From contig CAJAES010000104.1 in NCBI GenBank assembly GCA_903938815.1, forward strand, positions 1 through 64,000: DNA of 64,000 nucleotides, read 5' to 3'. Positions within the stretch are counted from its first letter, which is position 1; the number at the start of each line of letters is the position of its first letter. Shown one piece after another: positions 25,712 to 36,328 of the stretch. Made by a program: the position numbers and the translations under genes. The notes beneath the pieces were generated by a model, which did no database searches, was not told the origin of the DNA, and worked only from the letters and a program-made list of their open reading frames with translations. Origin of the DNA: an uncultured beta proteobacterium. Lineage in GTDB: Bacteria; Pseudomonadota; Gammaproteobacteria; Burkholderiales; Burkholderiaceae_C.

Positions 25712-26989
25712 ATGAGCGAACAGTCCAGTCCCCAGCGGCCTCAACGCCGAGACGACCTGCTGTCTCCGCAGACGCAGATCGTGCCCAACCGCGCCGATTA
25801 CCTGGCCGAGGGCCAGGACGATGTCGGGCAACGCATCGCCGACGACAAGCTCGAGCTGTTCGTCTCCATCGAGCCGGCACAGGCCATGCTGCAGCAGTTC
25901 GCGCAGCTCACCCCGGATTTCATCGTTCTGCACGACGTCGGCGGCAGCAGTTCGCTGCGCCTGCTGAACGCCATCGCGACGGCGCTCAACACCAAGATGC
26001 AGCAGCTGGCCATCCGTCGTGCGGGGCACGGCGTGGCACTGGCCACCCTGCCCTTCGTCGAGCTGCCGGGTCGGGGCTCGCAGAAGCTGCGCGTCTACAC
26101 CACCGACATCGACACCGATTCCACTTCGCGCCGCGCGCTCGCGAGCGTGCTGCTCGGGCACAGCCGGCTCGGGGTGCTGATGGTCGGCGAGCTGCCTTCG
26201 CATGCGCTCGGCAATGCCCTGCAACCCGTGCGAGAGGCCATCATCAAGGGCCCATGGCCCAACCGCGAGTTGCTGCTGGTGCCGCACGGCAACCCCGGCG
26301 CCCTGGCGGCGCAGGCCGCCGCACTGACCGGCCCGCCCGGCATGAACGTGCGCGTGACGCCACAGGCCCACGCCCCGAACGAGGCCTGGGGCTACGTGAC
26401 GGGCGCCTGGAACCGCCTGCGCGAGACCACGCCGCCGGCGCCCGCAGCCGTGCATGCGCCGGCACCCGCGCCCGCGCACGCTCCGGCATACCCGTCCGCC
26501 GCTGCACCCGCTGCCGTCCCGGCTGCCCAGTGGGTCAGCAGGGCCAGCAGGGCCGAGGCCGTCACAGAGCAGATGCCCATGCCGATGCCGCAGGGCACGG
26601 CCTCGGATCTGACCCCCGGCCGCTGGGACGCCTACCTGCAGGCCTGCCTGGCCATCAAGGGCCTCGTGAGCGCCTGCGTGTTCGACTTCCGAACCGTCAA
26701 GGCGCTGGCGCACCGCGGCGCCAGGCCCGACCCCGACCGACTGGTGGCCCAGGGCATGCATCTCTTCGAAGTGCTGGCCGAAAGCAGCCGGGCGCTGGGG
26801 CTGGGGCCGTCCCAGCCGGACGCCGCCATCACGCTGACGGGGCACCACCTGCTGCTGCATCCGCTGCCGGGGCACCCCGGCATCATCCTGCACGCGGTGC
26901 TGGATGCGAGCGCGGCCAACCTCACGCTGGCGCGCATGCAACTGCAGAGGATCGACACCACCTTGCTGGCGGCATCGACCCCATACTGA
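25712..26989 (+). CDS. Hypothetical protein with two globular domains
   Basis: A 425-aa protein of unknown function. The N-terminal domain (~1-230) is an alpha/beta region with LTPDFIVLHDVGGSSSLRLL (~70-89) and LGVLMVGELPSHALGNAL. A Pro/Ala-rich linker lies at ~245-285 (VHAPAPAPAHAPAYPSAAAP). The C-terminal domain (~300-425) has CLAIKGLVSACVFDFRTVKA and HHLLLHPLPGHPGIILHAVLD, which look like the sheets of a roadblock/LC7 or profilin-like fold. That suggests a partner-binding role near small GTPases or polarity systems, but this is speculative. It is divergent from nadB and convergent with clpB. Confidence 0.6.
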   Translation: MSEQSSPQRPQRRDDLLSPQTQIVPNRADYLAEGQDDVGQRIADDKLELFVSIEPAQAMLQQFAQLTPDFIVLHDVGGSSSLRLLNAIATALNTKMQQLAIRRAGHGVALATLPFVELPGRGSQKLRVYTTDIDTDSTSRRALASVLLGHSRLGVLMVGELPSHALGNALQPVREAIIKGPWPNRELLLVPHGNPGALAAQAAALTGPPGMNVRVTPQAHAPNEAWGYVTGAWNRLRETTPPAPAAVHAPAPAPAHAPAYPSAAAPAAVPAAQWVSRASRAEAVTEQMPMPMPQGTASDLTPGRWDAYLQACLAIKGLVSACVFDFRTVKALAHRGARPDPDRLVAQGMHLFEVLAESSRALGLGPSQPDAAITLTGHHLLLHPLPGHPGIILHAVLDASAANLTLARMQLQRIDTTLLAASTPY

Positions 26990-26998
26990 CCCGCGCAC

Positions 26999-27025
26999 CG
27001 GCGCCCGCCATGAGGGCGGGCGCCG
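26999..27025. terminator. Hairpin between convergent genes
   Basis: An 11-bp perfect stem, CGGCGCCCGCC (26999-27009) pairing with GGCGGGCGCCG (27015-27025), with a 5-base loop. It lies 10 bp after the hypothetical gene's stop and 7 bp from clpB's stop. There is no T-tract, so it may aid Rho-dependent ends or protect 3' ends on both strands. Confidence 0.55.
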
Positions 27026-27031
27026 CACCGG

Positions 27032-29626
<2,595 letters not shown>

Positions 29627-29650
29627 GGGAATGTCCTCCGGTTGGTGGGG

Positions 29651-29679
29651 ACATGAGGCTGAACCGGCCCGCTTTCAAG
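29651..29679 (-). promoter_or_regulatory. Sigma-32 (heat-shock) promoter of clpB
   Basis: Reading the minus strand, CTTGAAA (29679-29673), a 14-bp spacer, then CCTCATGT (29658-29651). This fits the RpoH consensus CTTGAA-N13-17-CCCCATNT with one mismatch in the -10. It lies 25 bp upstream of the clpB start codon, as expected for a DnaK-partner chaperone. Confidence 0.75.
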
Positions 29680-29901
29680 TCGCGGCGCCCACTTCGAATC
29701 GCACCCGGCTTGCGCCAGCTCAATCCGGACGCCCGGGCAGCCCGGGCAGCCAGGCCGGCCGCGCCGCCGCAGACCCAGCGTAGGACCGGTCCTACAGGCC
29801 GGCACAGCGCCGGCCGACAGACCCGCCGAGCCCCGCGCCCGATCATGCAGCCACGCGGCGTCCGGTCGCGCAGCCTCCTCGACACCAGCAAGGAAAACAC
29901 C

Positions 29902-30480
29902 ATGTCCAAGCGCACCCGTATCCAGCTGACCGCTATCGCCGGCGCCGCTGCCCTGGCCGTCCTCGGCGTCGCCTACGCGCAGTCAGCGGGGCAGGCCGAC
30001 GCCCCCGCGGAGTTGCAGGCAGCCCCGCAAACCATGGTCGTCCAGACAGAAGCGGCGCCGGGCGCCGAGGCCGCCGCGGCCGCGGCGATGCCGGCACCAC
30101 AGTCGGAGCCGACCGTCCAGGTGCAGCTTCCCCAGCGCATCGAGGTCATCGCCGAGCCGGCGTTCGTTGCGCCGCCCCCTGGCCTGACCGCGCCGCTGGA
30201 CCGCGCCGGCGTGGCGGCCGAGTTCGAAACCATGCGAGCCGCGGATGTCCTGGTGCCATCCGGTGAGGCCGGGGACACCGTGGAAACAGCCGAGCGACGG
30301 AACGCCTTCCACCAGGGGGAAGCCGTGCGGTGGGTGAGCTACCAGGAGAGGCTGGCCGAGGTCCGGCTGGCCAATCAGCGGGCCCGCGAGCAGCAGGTCG
30401 CCCTCGAGCAACAGGTCAATGAAGCCCGCATGCAGGCTGCGCAGCCGGCGCAGACGCCTGGAACCGGCGCCGTCAACTGA
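29902..30480 (+). CDS. Secreted hypothetical protein
   Basis: A 192-aa protein of unknown role. It has a clear signal peptide, MSKRTRIQLTAIAGAAALAVLGVAYAQ, with AYA-Q cleavage. The mature part is Ala/Pro/Gln-rich to ~residue 90. It ends in a charged helical region likely to form a coiled coil (YQERLAEVRLANQRAREQQV, then LEQQVNEARMQAAQ). A good ribosome site (AAGGAA) precedes the ATG at 29902. It is divergent from clpB and convergent with the CoA ligase, whose stop lies 5 bp away. Confidence 0.6.
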   Translation: MSKRTRIQLTAIAGAAALAVLGVAYAQSAGQADAPAELQAAPQTMVVQTEAAPGAEAAAAAAMPAPQSEPTVQVQLPQRIEVIAEPAFVAPPPGLTAPLDRAGVAAEFETMRAADVLVPSGEAGDTVETAERRNAFHQGEAVRWVSYQERLAEVRLANQRAREQQVALEQQVNEARMQAAQPAQTPGTGAVN

Positions 30481-30484
30481 GGAT

Positions 30485-31816
30485 TCAGCCGCTGAGCAGG
30501 GACGCCAGCGCGCTGCGCTGGACCTTGCCCAGCGCCGTCTTCGGAAGGGTCTCGGCCACCACGATGCGGCGGGGGTGCTTGAAGCGCGCGAGCGACCGGT
30601 CGAACAGCTCGCGCAGCGCGGCTTCGTCGATCTGTCGGCCAGCCCTGGGCACCACCACCAGCACGGGCACCTCGCCCCAGCGCGCGTCGGGCAGACCTAG
30701 AACGCAGCACTCGGCGATTTCGTCGTGCTGCATGAGCAGGTTCTCGATCTCGGCGGGGTGGATGTTCTCGCCGCCCGAGATGATCAGTTCCTTGCTGCGC
30801 CCGACGATCTGATAGCTGCCATCGGCGTGCTGCACGGCCAGGTCGCCGGTGTGGAACCAGCCCTCGGCGTCGAACGACGGCACGTCGCTGCGGTGATAGC
30901 CACGCATGAGGTTCGGGGCCCGCAGCAGCACCTCACCATCGGCGGCCAGGCGCACCTGCACGCCCAGTGCCGGCCGGCCGCAATGCCCGACCTGCGACAT
31001 CGCGTCCTGCGGGCGCAGCACGATGGAAACCGGCCCGGTCTCGGTGCCGCCATAGACCTGCGCCACGGGCACGCCGCGTGCGTGGAATGCCTGGATCAAC
31101 GAGGCCGGCACGACCTGCGAACCGCTGTTGACGAAGCGAAGCGAAGACAGGTCGGCGTCGGGCCAGGCGGGGTGTTCGACGATGGCCTTCATGACGGCGG
31201 GCACCAGCAGGCTGGTCGTCGGCCGCCACTCGGCGACGTCGCGCAGCCAGGCCGCGGGCTCGAAGCGGGCCTGCAGTTTCACCCGGCCACCTGCCGCCAG
31301 CGCAGGCAGCACCTGGATGCACAGCCCGCCCACATGGAACATCGGCAGCACGGCCAGGACACGGGTCGGGGCGTCGAAGCCCTGCGCCTCGATGGCGGCG
31401 TCGATGTTGGCCTGCATGCCCGCAGACGTGTGAATGGCTCCCTTGGGCTGCCCGGTCGTGCCCGAGGTGTAGACCAGCATCAGGTCGCCCGGCACGTGCC
31501 CCGGCGCGCGCGGCTGCGGCAGCGTTACCCGCTGCCGCACCTGCTCGGCGAGTGCCGCGTTCGCCGTGTCGTGCAGCAGGTGCTGCAGACCCGCGTGAGT
31601 GGCAATGTAGGCCAGCTCCGCCGGGGCCAGACGCCAGTTCATCGGCACGTAGCGCGCACCGATGCGGCGGCAGGCCTCCAGAAGCGCCAGGGTGCGAAGG
31701 CTGTTGTGCGCGAGCCAGCCCACCGAGTCGCCGGCCTGCACGCCCAGCGCGAGCAAGGCGCCCGCTTCGCCGTCGGCAGCGCGCTCGACGTCCCGGCGGT
31801 CGAACTCCAGTGTCAC
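30485..31816 (-). CDS. AMP-forming acyl/aryl-CoA ligase
   Basis: A 443-aa ANL-superfamily ligase. Motifs are MLVYTSGTTGQPKGAIHTS (P-loop, ~130-148), YGGTETGP (A5, ~265), GWFHTGDLAV (A7, ~325), GRSKELIISGGENIHPAEIE (A8 hinge, ~345-364) and the catalytic Lys in LPKTALGKVQR (A10, ~430). It is shorter than typical members (500-550); the N-terminal ~60 residues usually seen are partly missing. GTG 31816 overlaps the upstream TGA (GTGA), so it is the last gene of a coupled five-gene operon. It probably activates an aromatic or short acid in the pathway. Confidence 0.85.
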   Translation of the reverse strand: MTLEFDRRDVERAADGEAGALLALGVQAGDSVGWLAHNSLRTLALLEACRRIGARYVPMNWRLAPAELAYIATHAGLQHLLHDTANAALAEQVRQRVTLPQPRAPGHVPGDLMLVYTSGTTGQPKGAIHTSAGMQANIDAAIEAQGFDAPTRVLAVLPMFHVGGLCIQVLPALAAGGRVKLQARFEPAAWLRDVAEWRPTTSLLVPAVMKAIVEHPAWPDADLSSLRFVNSGSQVVPASLIQAFHARGVPVAQVYGGTETGPVSIVLRPQDAMSQVGHCGRPALGVQVRLAADGEVLLRAPNLMRGYHRSDVPSFDAEGWFHTGDLAVQHADGSYQIVGRSKELIISGGENIHPAEIENLLMQHDEIAECCVLGLPDARWGEVPVLVVVPRAGRQIDEAALRELFDRSLARFKHPRRIVVAETLPKTALGKVQRSALASLLSG

Positions 31817-33060
31817 GCCACGATCTCTTCGTCGCGCTCGCCGGGTTCGTACAGGCATTCGCGGCCGAGCCGGTCGACGCAGAGCTCGGCCGTCCACGGC
31901 AGCATCAGGCTGCCGCAGCGGCTGTCACGGTAGATGCGCTCCAGCGGCAGCGTCTTCAGCATGCTCTGCCCGCCGCAGGTGCGGATGGCCAGACGCGCGA
32001 TGTCGTTCGAGTTCTCCATGATGGAGTAGTGCGCGGCATACAGGCGCATGCGGGTGTCGCGGTCCGGGTCGACCTGCGCGTCTCGGGCGTTCTGCAGGAA
32101 GATGGCCCGCGTCTGCTCGAGCTTGATGCGCATCTCGGCCGTGGCCACCTGCTTGGTGGGATACATGCGGCGCTTGACGGGCGGCGTGCCGGGCATCTCG
32201 CCGCGAAGGTAGCTCACCGTGAAGTCGTAGGCCGCCTGCGCCAGCCCCATGTAGGTGGGCGACAGCGTGGCGAACATGTGCGGGAACCGGCTGGCCGCCT
32301 GGAAGTACAGGCCTTCCGGGATCATGCGGGCTTCGTCGGGCACGAAGACCGACTTGAAGTCGAGGTTGCGCGACACGGTGCCGCGCATGCCCAGAGGGTC
32401 CCAGGCGCCGCTCACGGTGACGCCTTCCGCGTCCGATGGCACCGCCAGATAGAGCGAGTCCCGCATCGTCGCGCCGGGCTTGTCGAGCGTGCACAGCACG
32501 CCGTAGTAGTCGGCCGCGCCCGAGAGCGAGGCGAAGATCTTGCGGCCGCTGACCAGGTAGCCGCCATCGACGCGCTGCGCCACCGTGCCCCACGGCGACT
32601 TGCCCGCGGCGGCGCTTCCGCCCTCCGAGAACGGCTGCGCGTAGACCTTGCCCTCCTCCACCACGCGGCGGAAGTGGATGGCGCGGCAGCGTTCGTGGTC
32701 GGCGCGCTGCTCGGCAGTCATGTCGAGCGCGTCGGCGATGAAGCCCGCCCACATCGCGGAACACACATGCATGTTCCAGGTCAGCGCCGTGGCGCCGCAA
32801 TAGCGCCCGATCTCGGCCGCGACCATCACGTAGGTGGCGAAGTCGGCGCCCAGGCCGCCGTGCTCGCGCGGCACGCAGATCTTCAGCAGGCCGGCCGCCC
32901 GCATGTCGGCGTAGTTGTCGAACGGGAAGACCGCGTCGCGGTCGATCTGCGCCGCGCGGGGCGCGAACTTCTCGCGCCCCAGCGTGCCGGCGAGTTCGAT
33001 GAGCTCGCGCTGCTGCGCGGTCAGCTTGGCCGGGTTGCCGGCGATGTGGCCTGGCGTCAT
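31813..33060 (-). CDS. Acyl-CoA-dehydrogenase-like flavoprotein
   Basis: A 415-aa protein of the ACAD fold, with an N-terminal helical domain (~1-130), a middle beta domain (~135-245: GYLVSGRKIFASLSGAADYYG, then GVTVSGAWDPLGMRGTVSRN) and a C-terminal helical domain (~250-400: RTCGGQSMLKTLPLERIYRDS). The same fold is used by flavin-dependent monooxygenases that take reduced flavin from a separate reductase, and a flavin reductase is encoded in this operon. A hydroxylase role is therefore as likely as a dehydrogenase. It is coupled to both neighbours by 4-bp overlaps. Confidence 0.85.
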   Translation of the reverse strand: MTPGHIAGNPAKLTAQQRELIELAGTLGREKFAPRAAQIDRDAVFPFDNYADMRAAGLLKICVPREHGGLGADFATYVMVAAEIGRYCGATALTWNMHVCSAMWAGFIADALDMTAEQRADHERCRAIHFRRVVEEGKVYAQPFSEGGSAAAGKSPWGTVAQRVDGGYLVSGRKIFASLSGAADYYGVLCTLDKPGATMRDSLYLAVPSDAEGVTVSGAWDPLGMRGTVSRNLDFKSVFVPDEARMIPEGLYFQAASRFPHMFATLSPTYMGLAQAAYDFTVSYLRGEMPGTPPVKRRMYPTKQVATAEMRIKLEQTRAIFLQNARDAQVDPDRDTRMRLYAAHYSIMENSNDIARLAIRTCGGQSMLKTLPLERIYRDSRCGSLMLPWTAELCVDRLGRECLYEPGERDEEIVA

Positions 33061-33833
33061 GGGGTGGTCTCCTGCAGGAATCGGATCAGCTCGGCATGGA
33101 AGGCCGCGGGCTGCTCGACGTTGGCGATGTGCCCCGCCCCGGCAATGCTCGCGTAGCGCGCGCCGGCAATGCGGTCCGCCATGCGCCGCATCACTTCGGG
33201 CGGAGCGGTGCGGTCCAGTTCGCCTGCCAGGCAAAGCGTGGGCACGGCAATGGCGGGCAGCGCCGCCCGGCCGTCGAAGGCGACGATGGCGGCCAGCACG
33301 CGGCGGTAGGTGGCCTCGGGCACGGCGCCCATGACACTGCGCGCCAGCGCAACACCGTCGGGATCGGCCTTGGGGCCAACCATCGGCGGCACCAGCCGTG
33401 CGGCGAGTTCAGGCATGCCGAGGCCGGCGTCCAGCGGCGCCAGACGCTCGGCCACGAAACGGGCCTGCCAGTCGCCGTCGGGCTTGCCGAAGGCAGGCGA
33501 CGTGCAGGCCAGCACCAGCGAATGCAGACGCTGCGGCGCCGAGGCCGCCAGGGCCTGCGCGACCATGCCGCCCATGCTGTGCCCGACGACAGCGGCCTGC
33601 GGCAGCGCGAGATGGTCCATGAGCGCGACGACGGCGGCGGCCATGGCGTCGACGCCGCCGGGCGTCAGGCTGGCGGAATCGCCGTAGCCCGGAAGGTCGA
33701 CCGCGATGGCGTCGAACCCAGCGGCCGCCAGCGCGGCCAGCGTGCCGCGCCAGATCGCGCGCCCGCCGCCGATGCCGTGCAGCATCACGACGGGCCGGCC
33801 CGCAGGGCCTTCGCGGTCGAAGGCGAGCGTCAT
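33057..33833 (-). CDS. Alpha/beta-fold hydrolase
   Basis: A 258-aa hydrolase. The oxyanion strand VVMLHGIGGG is at ~16-25, the nucleophile elbow VVGHSMGGMVAQ at ~82-93 (Ser86), the acid in LAGELDRTAPPE (~203-214) and the catalytic His in IAGAGHIANVEQP (~228-240). In the nicotinate pathway the equivalent slot next to NicX is filled by NicD, an alpha/beta-hydrolase deformylase, so N-formyl-amide hydrolysis after ring cleavage is a plausible job. Lactonase or esterase activity cannot be excluded. ATGA overlaps join it to the dioxygenase and the ACAD-like gene. Confidence 0.85.
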   Translation of the reverse strand: MTLAFDREGPAGRPVVMLHGIGGGRAIWRGTLAALAAAGFDAIAVDLPGYGDSASLTPGGVDAMAAAVVALMDHLALPQAAVVGHSMGGMVAQALAASAPQRLHSLVLACTSPAFGKPDGDWQARFVAERLAPLDAGLGMPELAARLVPPMVGPKADPDGVALARSVMGAVPEATYRRVLAAIVAFDGRAALPAIAVPTLCLAGELDRTAPPEVMRRMADRIAGARYASIAGAGHIANVEQPAAFHAELIRFLQETTP

Positions 33834-34855
33834 GCGAGCACGCCTTCGGTCACCACGGGCTGGTCGTCCAGCGTGACCGTGCAGCGCCGCAGCGGCAGGT
33901 CGAAGTGGCCCAGTGTGTGACGCCCCGCGACCTCGTTGGCGCCGGTGGAATACAGGAAGTTGCCGGCAAAGGCGCGCAACTCGGTGCCGTTGAAGTCGGC
34001 CTTGTCGTGGAACATCATCGAATCCCAGCGAGCGCGCCGGTTCAGGCCCCAGCCCACGTGCGAGACGGCATATGCGGCGCGGTCGCCCCAGGCCTCGAAG
34101 TAGCCGCGCATCAGGTCGGCATCGACATTGCTGCCCTCGATGGCGACCACATGGTCATGCTCGATCACCAGACGGACGGGGTCCTGCAGGTAGCGCTTGA
34201 AGGTGAGGTTCACGTCGCCCCGGTCCAGCACCAGCGTGCCGTGCACGCTGCCGGCCGCCGGGAAGGCCAGCACCAGGCCGCCGGGCCAGTGCGACAGGGT
34301 GCCGGGCCTGGCCGAGAACCCCCAGACGCCGCCGACGCGCGCATCGGCGAGCGAGATGGCGAGCTCGGTGCCGGCGCCGGAGCGCACGTGCATCTGCCGC
34401 GCCGCCTTCAGCCGCCGCATCGCTTCGCGCACGGGAGCTTCGTCCTCGGCACGGGGCGCGGTGCGCTCCAGGATCTCGGGGTGTTCGTTGCTGATGGCCA
34501 GCACGCGCGCCCCGCCCTTCAGGATCTGCGGCAGTTCGGCCGCGTGCTGCAGGCCCTCCACCGTGCAGTCAGCGATGAACACGCTGCCTGCCAGCGCCTG
34601 CACCACCGGGCCCAGGCCGCCGATGGCGTCGGACGCCCCGGTGGAGCGCACCGGCACCGGCGCTGTCTGCCGCGGCGTCGGCAGCACCACATGGAACCAG
34701 CGCGCTCCCAGGCGGGCCAGAGCCAGCTCGCTGAGCTGCACCAGTGCGGCGCGCGATTGCGTCTCGGACAGGATGGCGCAGGCGTCGCCGGGCTTGACGC
34801 CGCACAGCGTGAAGACCTCCGCGAAGGTGTCGATCCACTTCGGGTCGAGCCTCAC
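33830..34855 (-). CDS. NicX-like 2,5-dihydroxypyridine dioxygenase
   Basis: A 341-aa protein closely resembling NicX, the Fe(II) extradiol-type enzyme that opens 2,5-dihydroxypyridine (family length ~350). Matching regions are MHVRSGAGTEL (~155-165), GTLVLDRGDV (~206-215), VSHVGWGLNRRARW (~264-277), RAFAGNFLYSTG (~294-305) and GHFDLPLRRC (~316-325). His266 and His317-x-Asp319 line up with the iron ligands I recall for NicX (His265, His318, Asp320). GTG 34855 overlaps the reductase stop (GTGA). The family is also annotated as M29 aminopeptidase-like, but the ligand set favours a dioxygenase. Confidence 0.82.
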   Translation of the reverse strand: MRLDPKWIDTFAEVFTLCGVKPGDACAILSETQSRAALVQLSELALARLGARWFHVVLPTPRQTAPVPVRSTGASDAIGGLGPVVQALAGSVFIADCTVEGLQHAAELPQILKGGARVLAISNEHPEILERTAPRAEDEAPVREAMRRLKAARQMHVRSGAGTELAISLADARVGGVWGFSARPGTLSHWPGGLVLAFPAAGSVHGTLVLDRGDVNLTFKRYLQDPVRLVIEHDHVVAIEGSNVDADLMRGYFEAWGDRAAYAVSHVGWGLNRRARWDSMMFHDKADFNGTELRAFAGNFLYSTGANEVAGRHTLGHFDLPLRRCTVTLDDQPVVTEGVLA

Positions 34856-35343
34856 AGGACCTCTCCCAGCAGGTGGTAATGGCCGCCGTGGAACAGCAGC
34901 GGGGGCGTGGCGAGATCGGCCAGCTTCAGGACCCGGCCGATGAAGAGCACGTGGTCTCCGGCGGTCTGCTCGACGGTGCGCTCGCATTCCAGCACGGCCG
35001 CCGAACCCGAAAGTACCGGTGCGCCGCCCGCGCCTTCGCTCCACAGGCCTTCGGCGAACTTGTCGGTCACGCCCGAGGCGAACCGGCGCGACAGATCGAC
35101 CTGCGACTCCGCGAGGATGTTGATGGCGAAGTGCGTGGCCGCGCGAAACGCGCCGAGGCTGGGGCTGACCTGGCGCAAGGACCACAGCACCAGCGGCGGG
35201 TCCAGCGACAGGGCGCTGAACGAATTGGCGGTCAGGCCGATGCGCTCACCGGCCTCATCGACGCAGGTGATGATGGTGACGCCGGTCGCGAAGCGGCCCA
35301 GCACGGTGCGCAGGGCGCGGGGATCGACTGCAGGGCTGTTCAT
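34852..35343 (-). CDS. Flavin reductase (NAD(P)H:flavin oxidoreductase)
   Basis: A 163-aa protein of the HpaC/split-barrel flavin reductase family. Its features are LGRFATGVTIITC (~12-24), GLTANSFSALSLDPPLVLWS (~34-53), HFAINILAESQ (~70-80) and the C-terminal DHVLFIGRV ... PLLFHGGHYH. It would supply FMNH2 or FADH2 to a partner monooxygenase; the ACAD-like flavoprotein of the same operon is the obvious candidate. It is the first gene of the five-gene operon and is divergent from the MarR gene 71 bp away. Confidence 0.9.
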   Translation of the reverse strand: MNSPAVDPRALRTVLGRFATGVTIITCVDEAGERIGLTANSFSALSLDPPLVLWSLRQVSPSLGAFRAATHFAINILAESQVDLSRRFASGVTDKFAEGLWSEGAGGAPVLSGSAAVLECERTVEQTAGDHVLFIGRVLKLADLATPPLLFHGGHYHLLGEVL

Positions 35344-35414
35344 CACGGCTCGAATATATGAAAATTCATTGATAGGGCGCAAGCCCTCATTGGAAACGAA
35401 GCGCGAAGGCATCG
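35344..35414. promoter_or_regulatory. Divergent promoter region with MarR-site candidate
   Basis: The 71-bp gap between the catabolic operon and the marR gene is AT-rich compared with its surroundings. It contains ATGAA-AA-TTCAT (35358-35369), a 5-bp-arm inverted repeat inside AATATATGAAAATTCATTG. This is the best candidate for the MarR operator; both promoters must lie here. Confidence 0.5.
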
Positions 35415-35858
35415 ATGAGCGAAAGATTCGTCCACCGCCACCTGCCCTACCTGCTGGCGCGGGCCAGCCATGCGCTGTGGCGAGGCTTCGAGCCGCAGGT
35501 GCGGGCGGCCGGGCTGAACTCGCTGGAGTGGCGGGTTCTCGCAACCCTGTCCGACAGCGAACCGGTCACGGTGGGGCAATTGGCGCTGGAGGTTCTGGCA
35601 AAGCAGCCGACGGTGACGAAGTCGCTCGACCGCCTGAGTGCCCAGGGCTGGGTGGAGCGGCTTGCCGACGCCACCGACGCGCGCCGTGCGCGTGTGCGCC
35701 TCACGGCCGAAGGCCGCCGCAAGACCGCGCCCCTGCTGGCCGCCGCCGATGCCCACCAGCGGCTTCGCTTGCAGGCGTTGGGGCTGCAGGGCGAACGGGA
35801 CGAGGAAAGCCTGCGCGACGCACTGCTGGCGCTGGTCACGCACGCCGAGCGGGCCTAG
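35415..35858 (+). CDS. MarR-family transcriptional regulator
   Basis: A 147-aa winged-helix regulator. The core is LNSLEWRVLATLSD (~34-47), VTVGQLALEVLAKQPTVTKSLDRLSAQGWVERL as HTH and wing (~51-83), and the basic wing tip DATDARRARVRLTAEGR. The nicotinate-pathway regulator NicR is also MarR-type. Being divergent from the NicX-like operon, it is very likely the operon's repressor. Its end overlaps the 3' end of moaE by 4 bp (convergent). Confidence 0.9.
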   Translation: MSERFVHRHLPYLLARASHALWRGFEPQVRAAGLNSLEWRVLATLSDSEPVTVGQLALEVLAKQPTVTKSLDRLSAQGWVERLADATDARRARVRLTAEGRRKTAPLLAAADAHQRLRLQALGLQGERDEESLRDALLALVTHAERA

Positions 35859-36328
35859 CCGGCGTTGCCGGCGGCGATGCCCCAGCGCGCCAGCGCGGCG
35901 TCGTCCGCCACGCGGGCATCGACCCAGCGCGCGCCCTCGGGCGTGGATTCCTTCTTCCAGAACGGCGCCTGCGTCTTCAGGTAGTCCATCAGGAACTCGC
36001 AGGCCTGGAAGGCCTGGCCGCGGTGCGCCGAACTGACGGCCACCAGCACGATCTGGTCCTGGGGCAGCAACGGGCCGACCCGGTGCACGACGCGCGCGCC
36101 ACGGATGTCGAAGCGCGCGAAGGCGGCATCTATCATCTGCTCGATGGCACGCTCGGTCATGCCGGGGTAGTGCTCGAGCTCCATCGCGCTGACACCGCTG
36201 CCGTCGCTGCGGTCGCGCACGGTGCCGATGAAGCTGGCGACGGCGCCGACGCCGGCATCACCCGCGCGCAGCGCCGAGACCTCGGCGGCCAGGTCGAAAT
36301 CCTCGGTCTGGATGGATACGCGGGCCAT
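35855..36328 (-). CDS. moaE: Molybdopterin synthase catalytic subunit
   Basis: A 157-aa large subunit of molybdopterin synthase, which puts the dithiolene sulfurs into precursor Z. Conserved segments are GAVASFIGTVRD (~28-39), LELEHYPGMTERAI-like MELEHYPGMTERAIEQ (~48-63), VVHRVGPLLPQDQIVLVAVSSAHR (~80-103) and YLKTQAPFWKKE (~116-127) with the catalytic Lys. It directly abuts moaD upstream. It is the last gene of the alaA-hom-thrC-moeA-moaD-moaE operon. Confidence 0.95.
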   Translation of the reverse strand: MARVSIQTEDFDLAAEVSALRAGDAGVGAVASFIGTVRDRSDGSGVSAMELEHYPGMTERAIEQMIDAAFARFDIRGARVVHRVGPLLPQDQIVLVAVSSAHRGQAFQACEFLMDYLKTQAPFWKKESTPEGARWVDARVADDAALARWGIAAGNAG

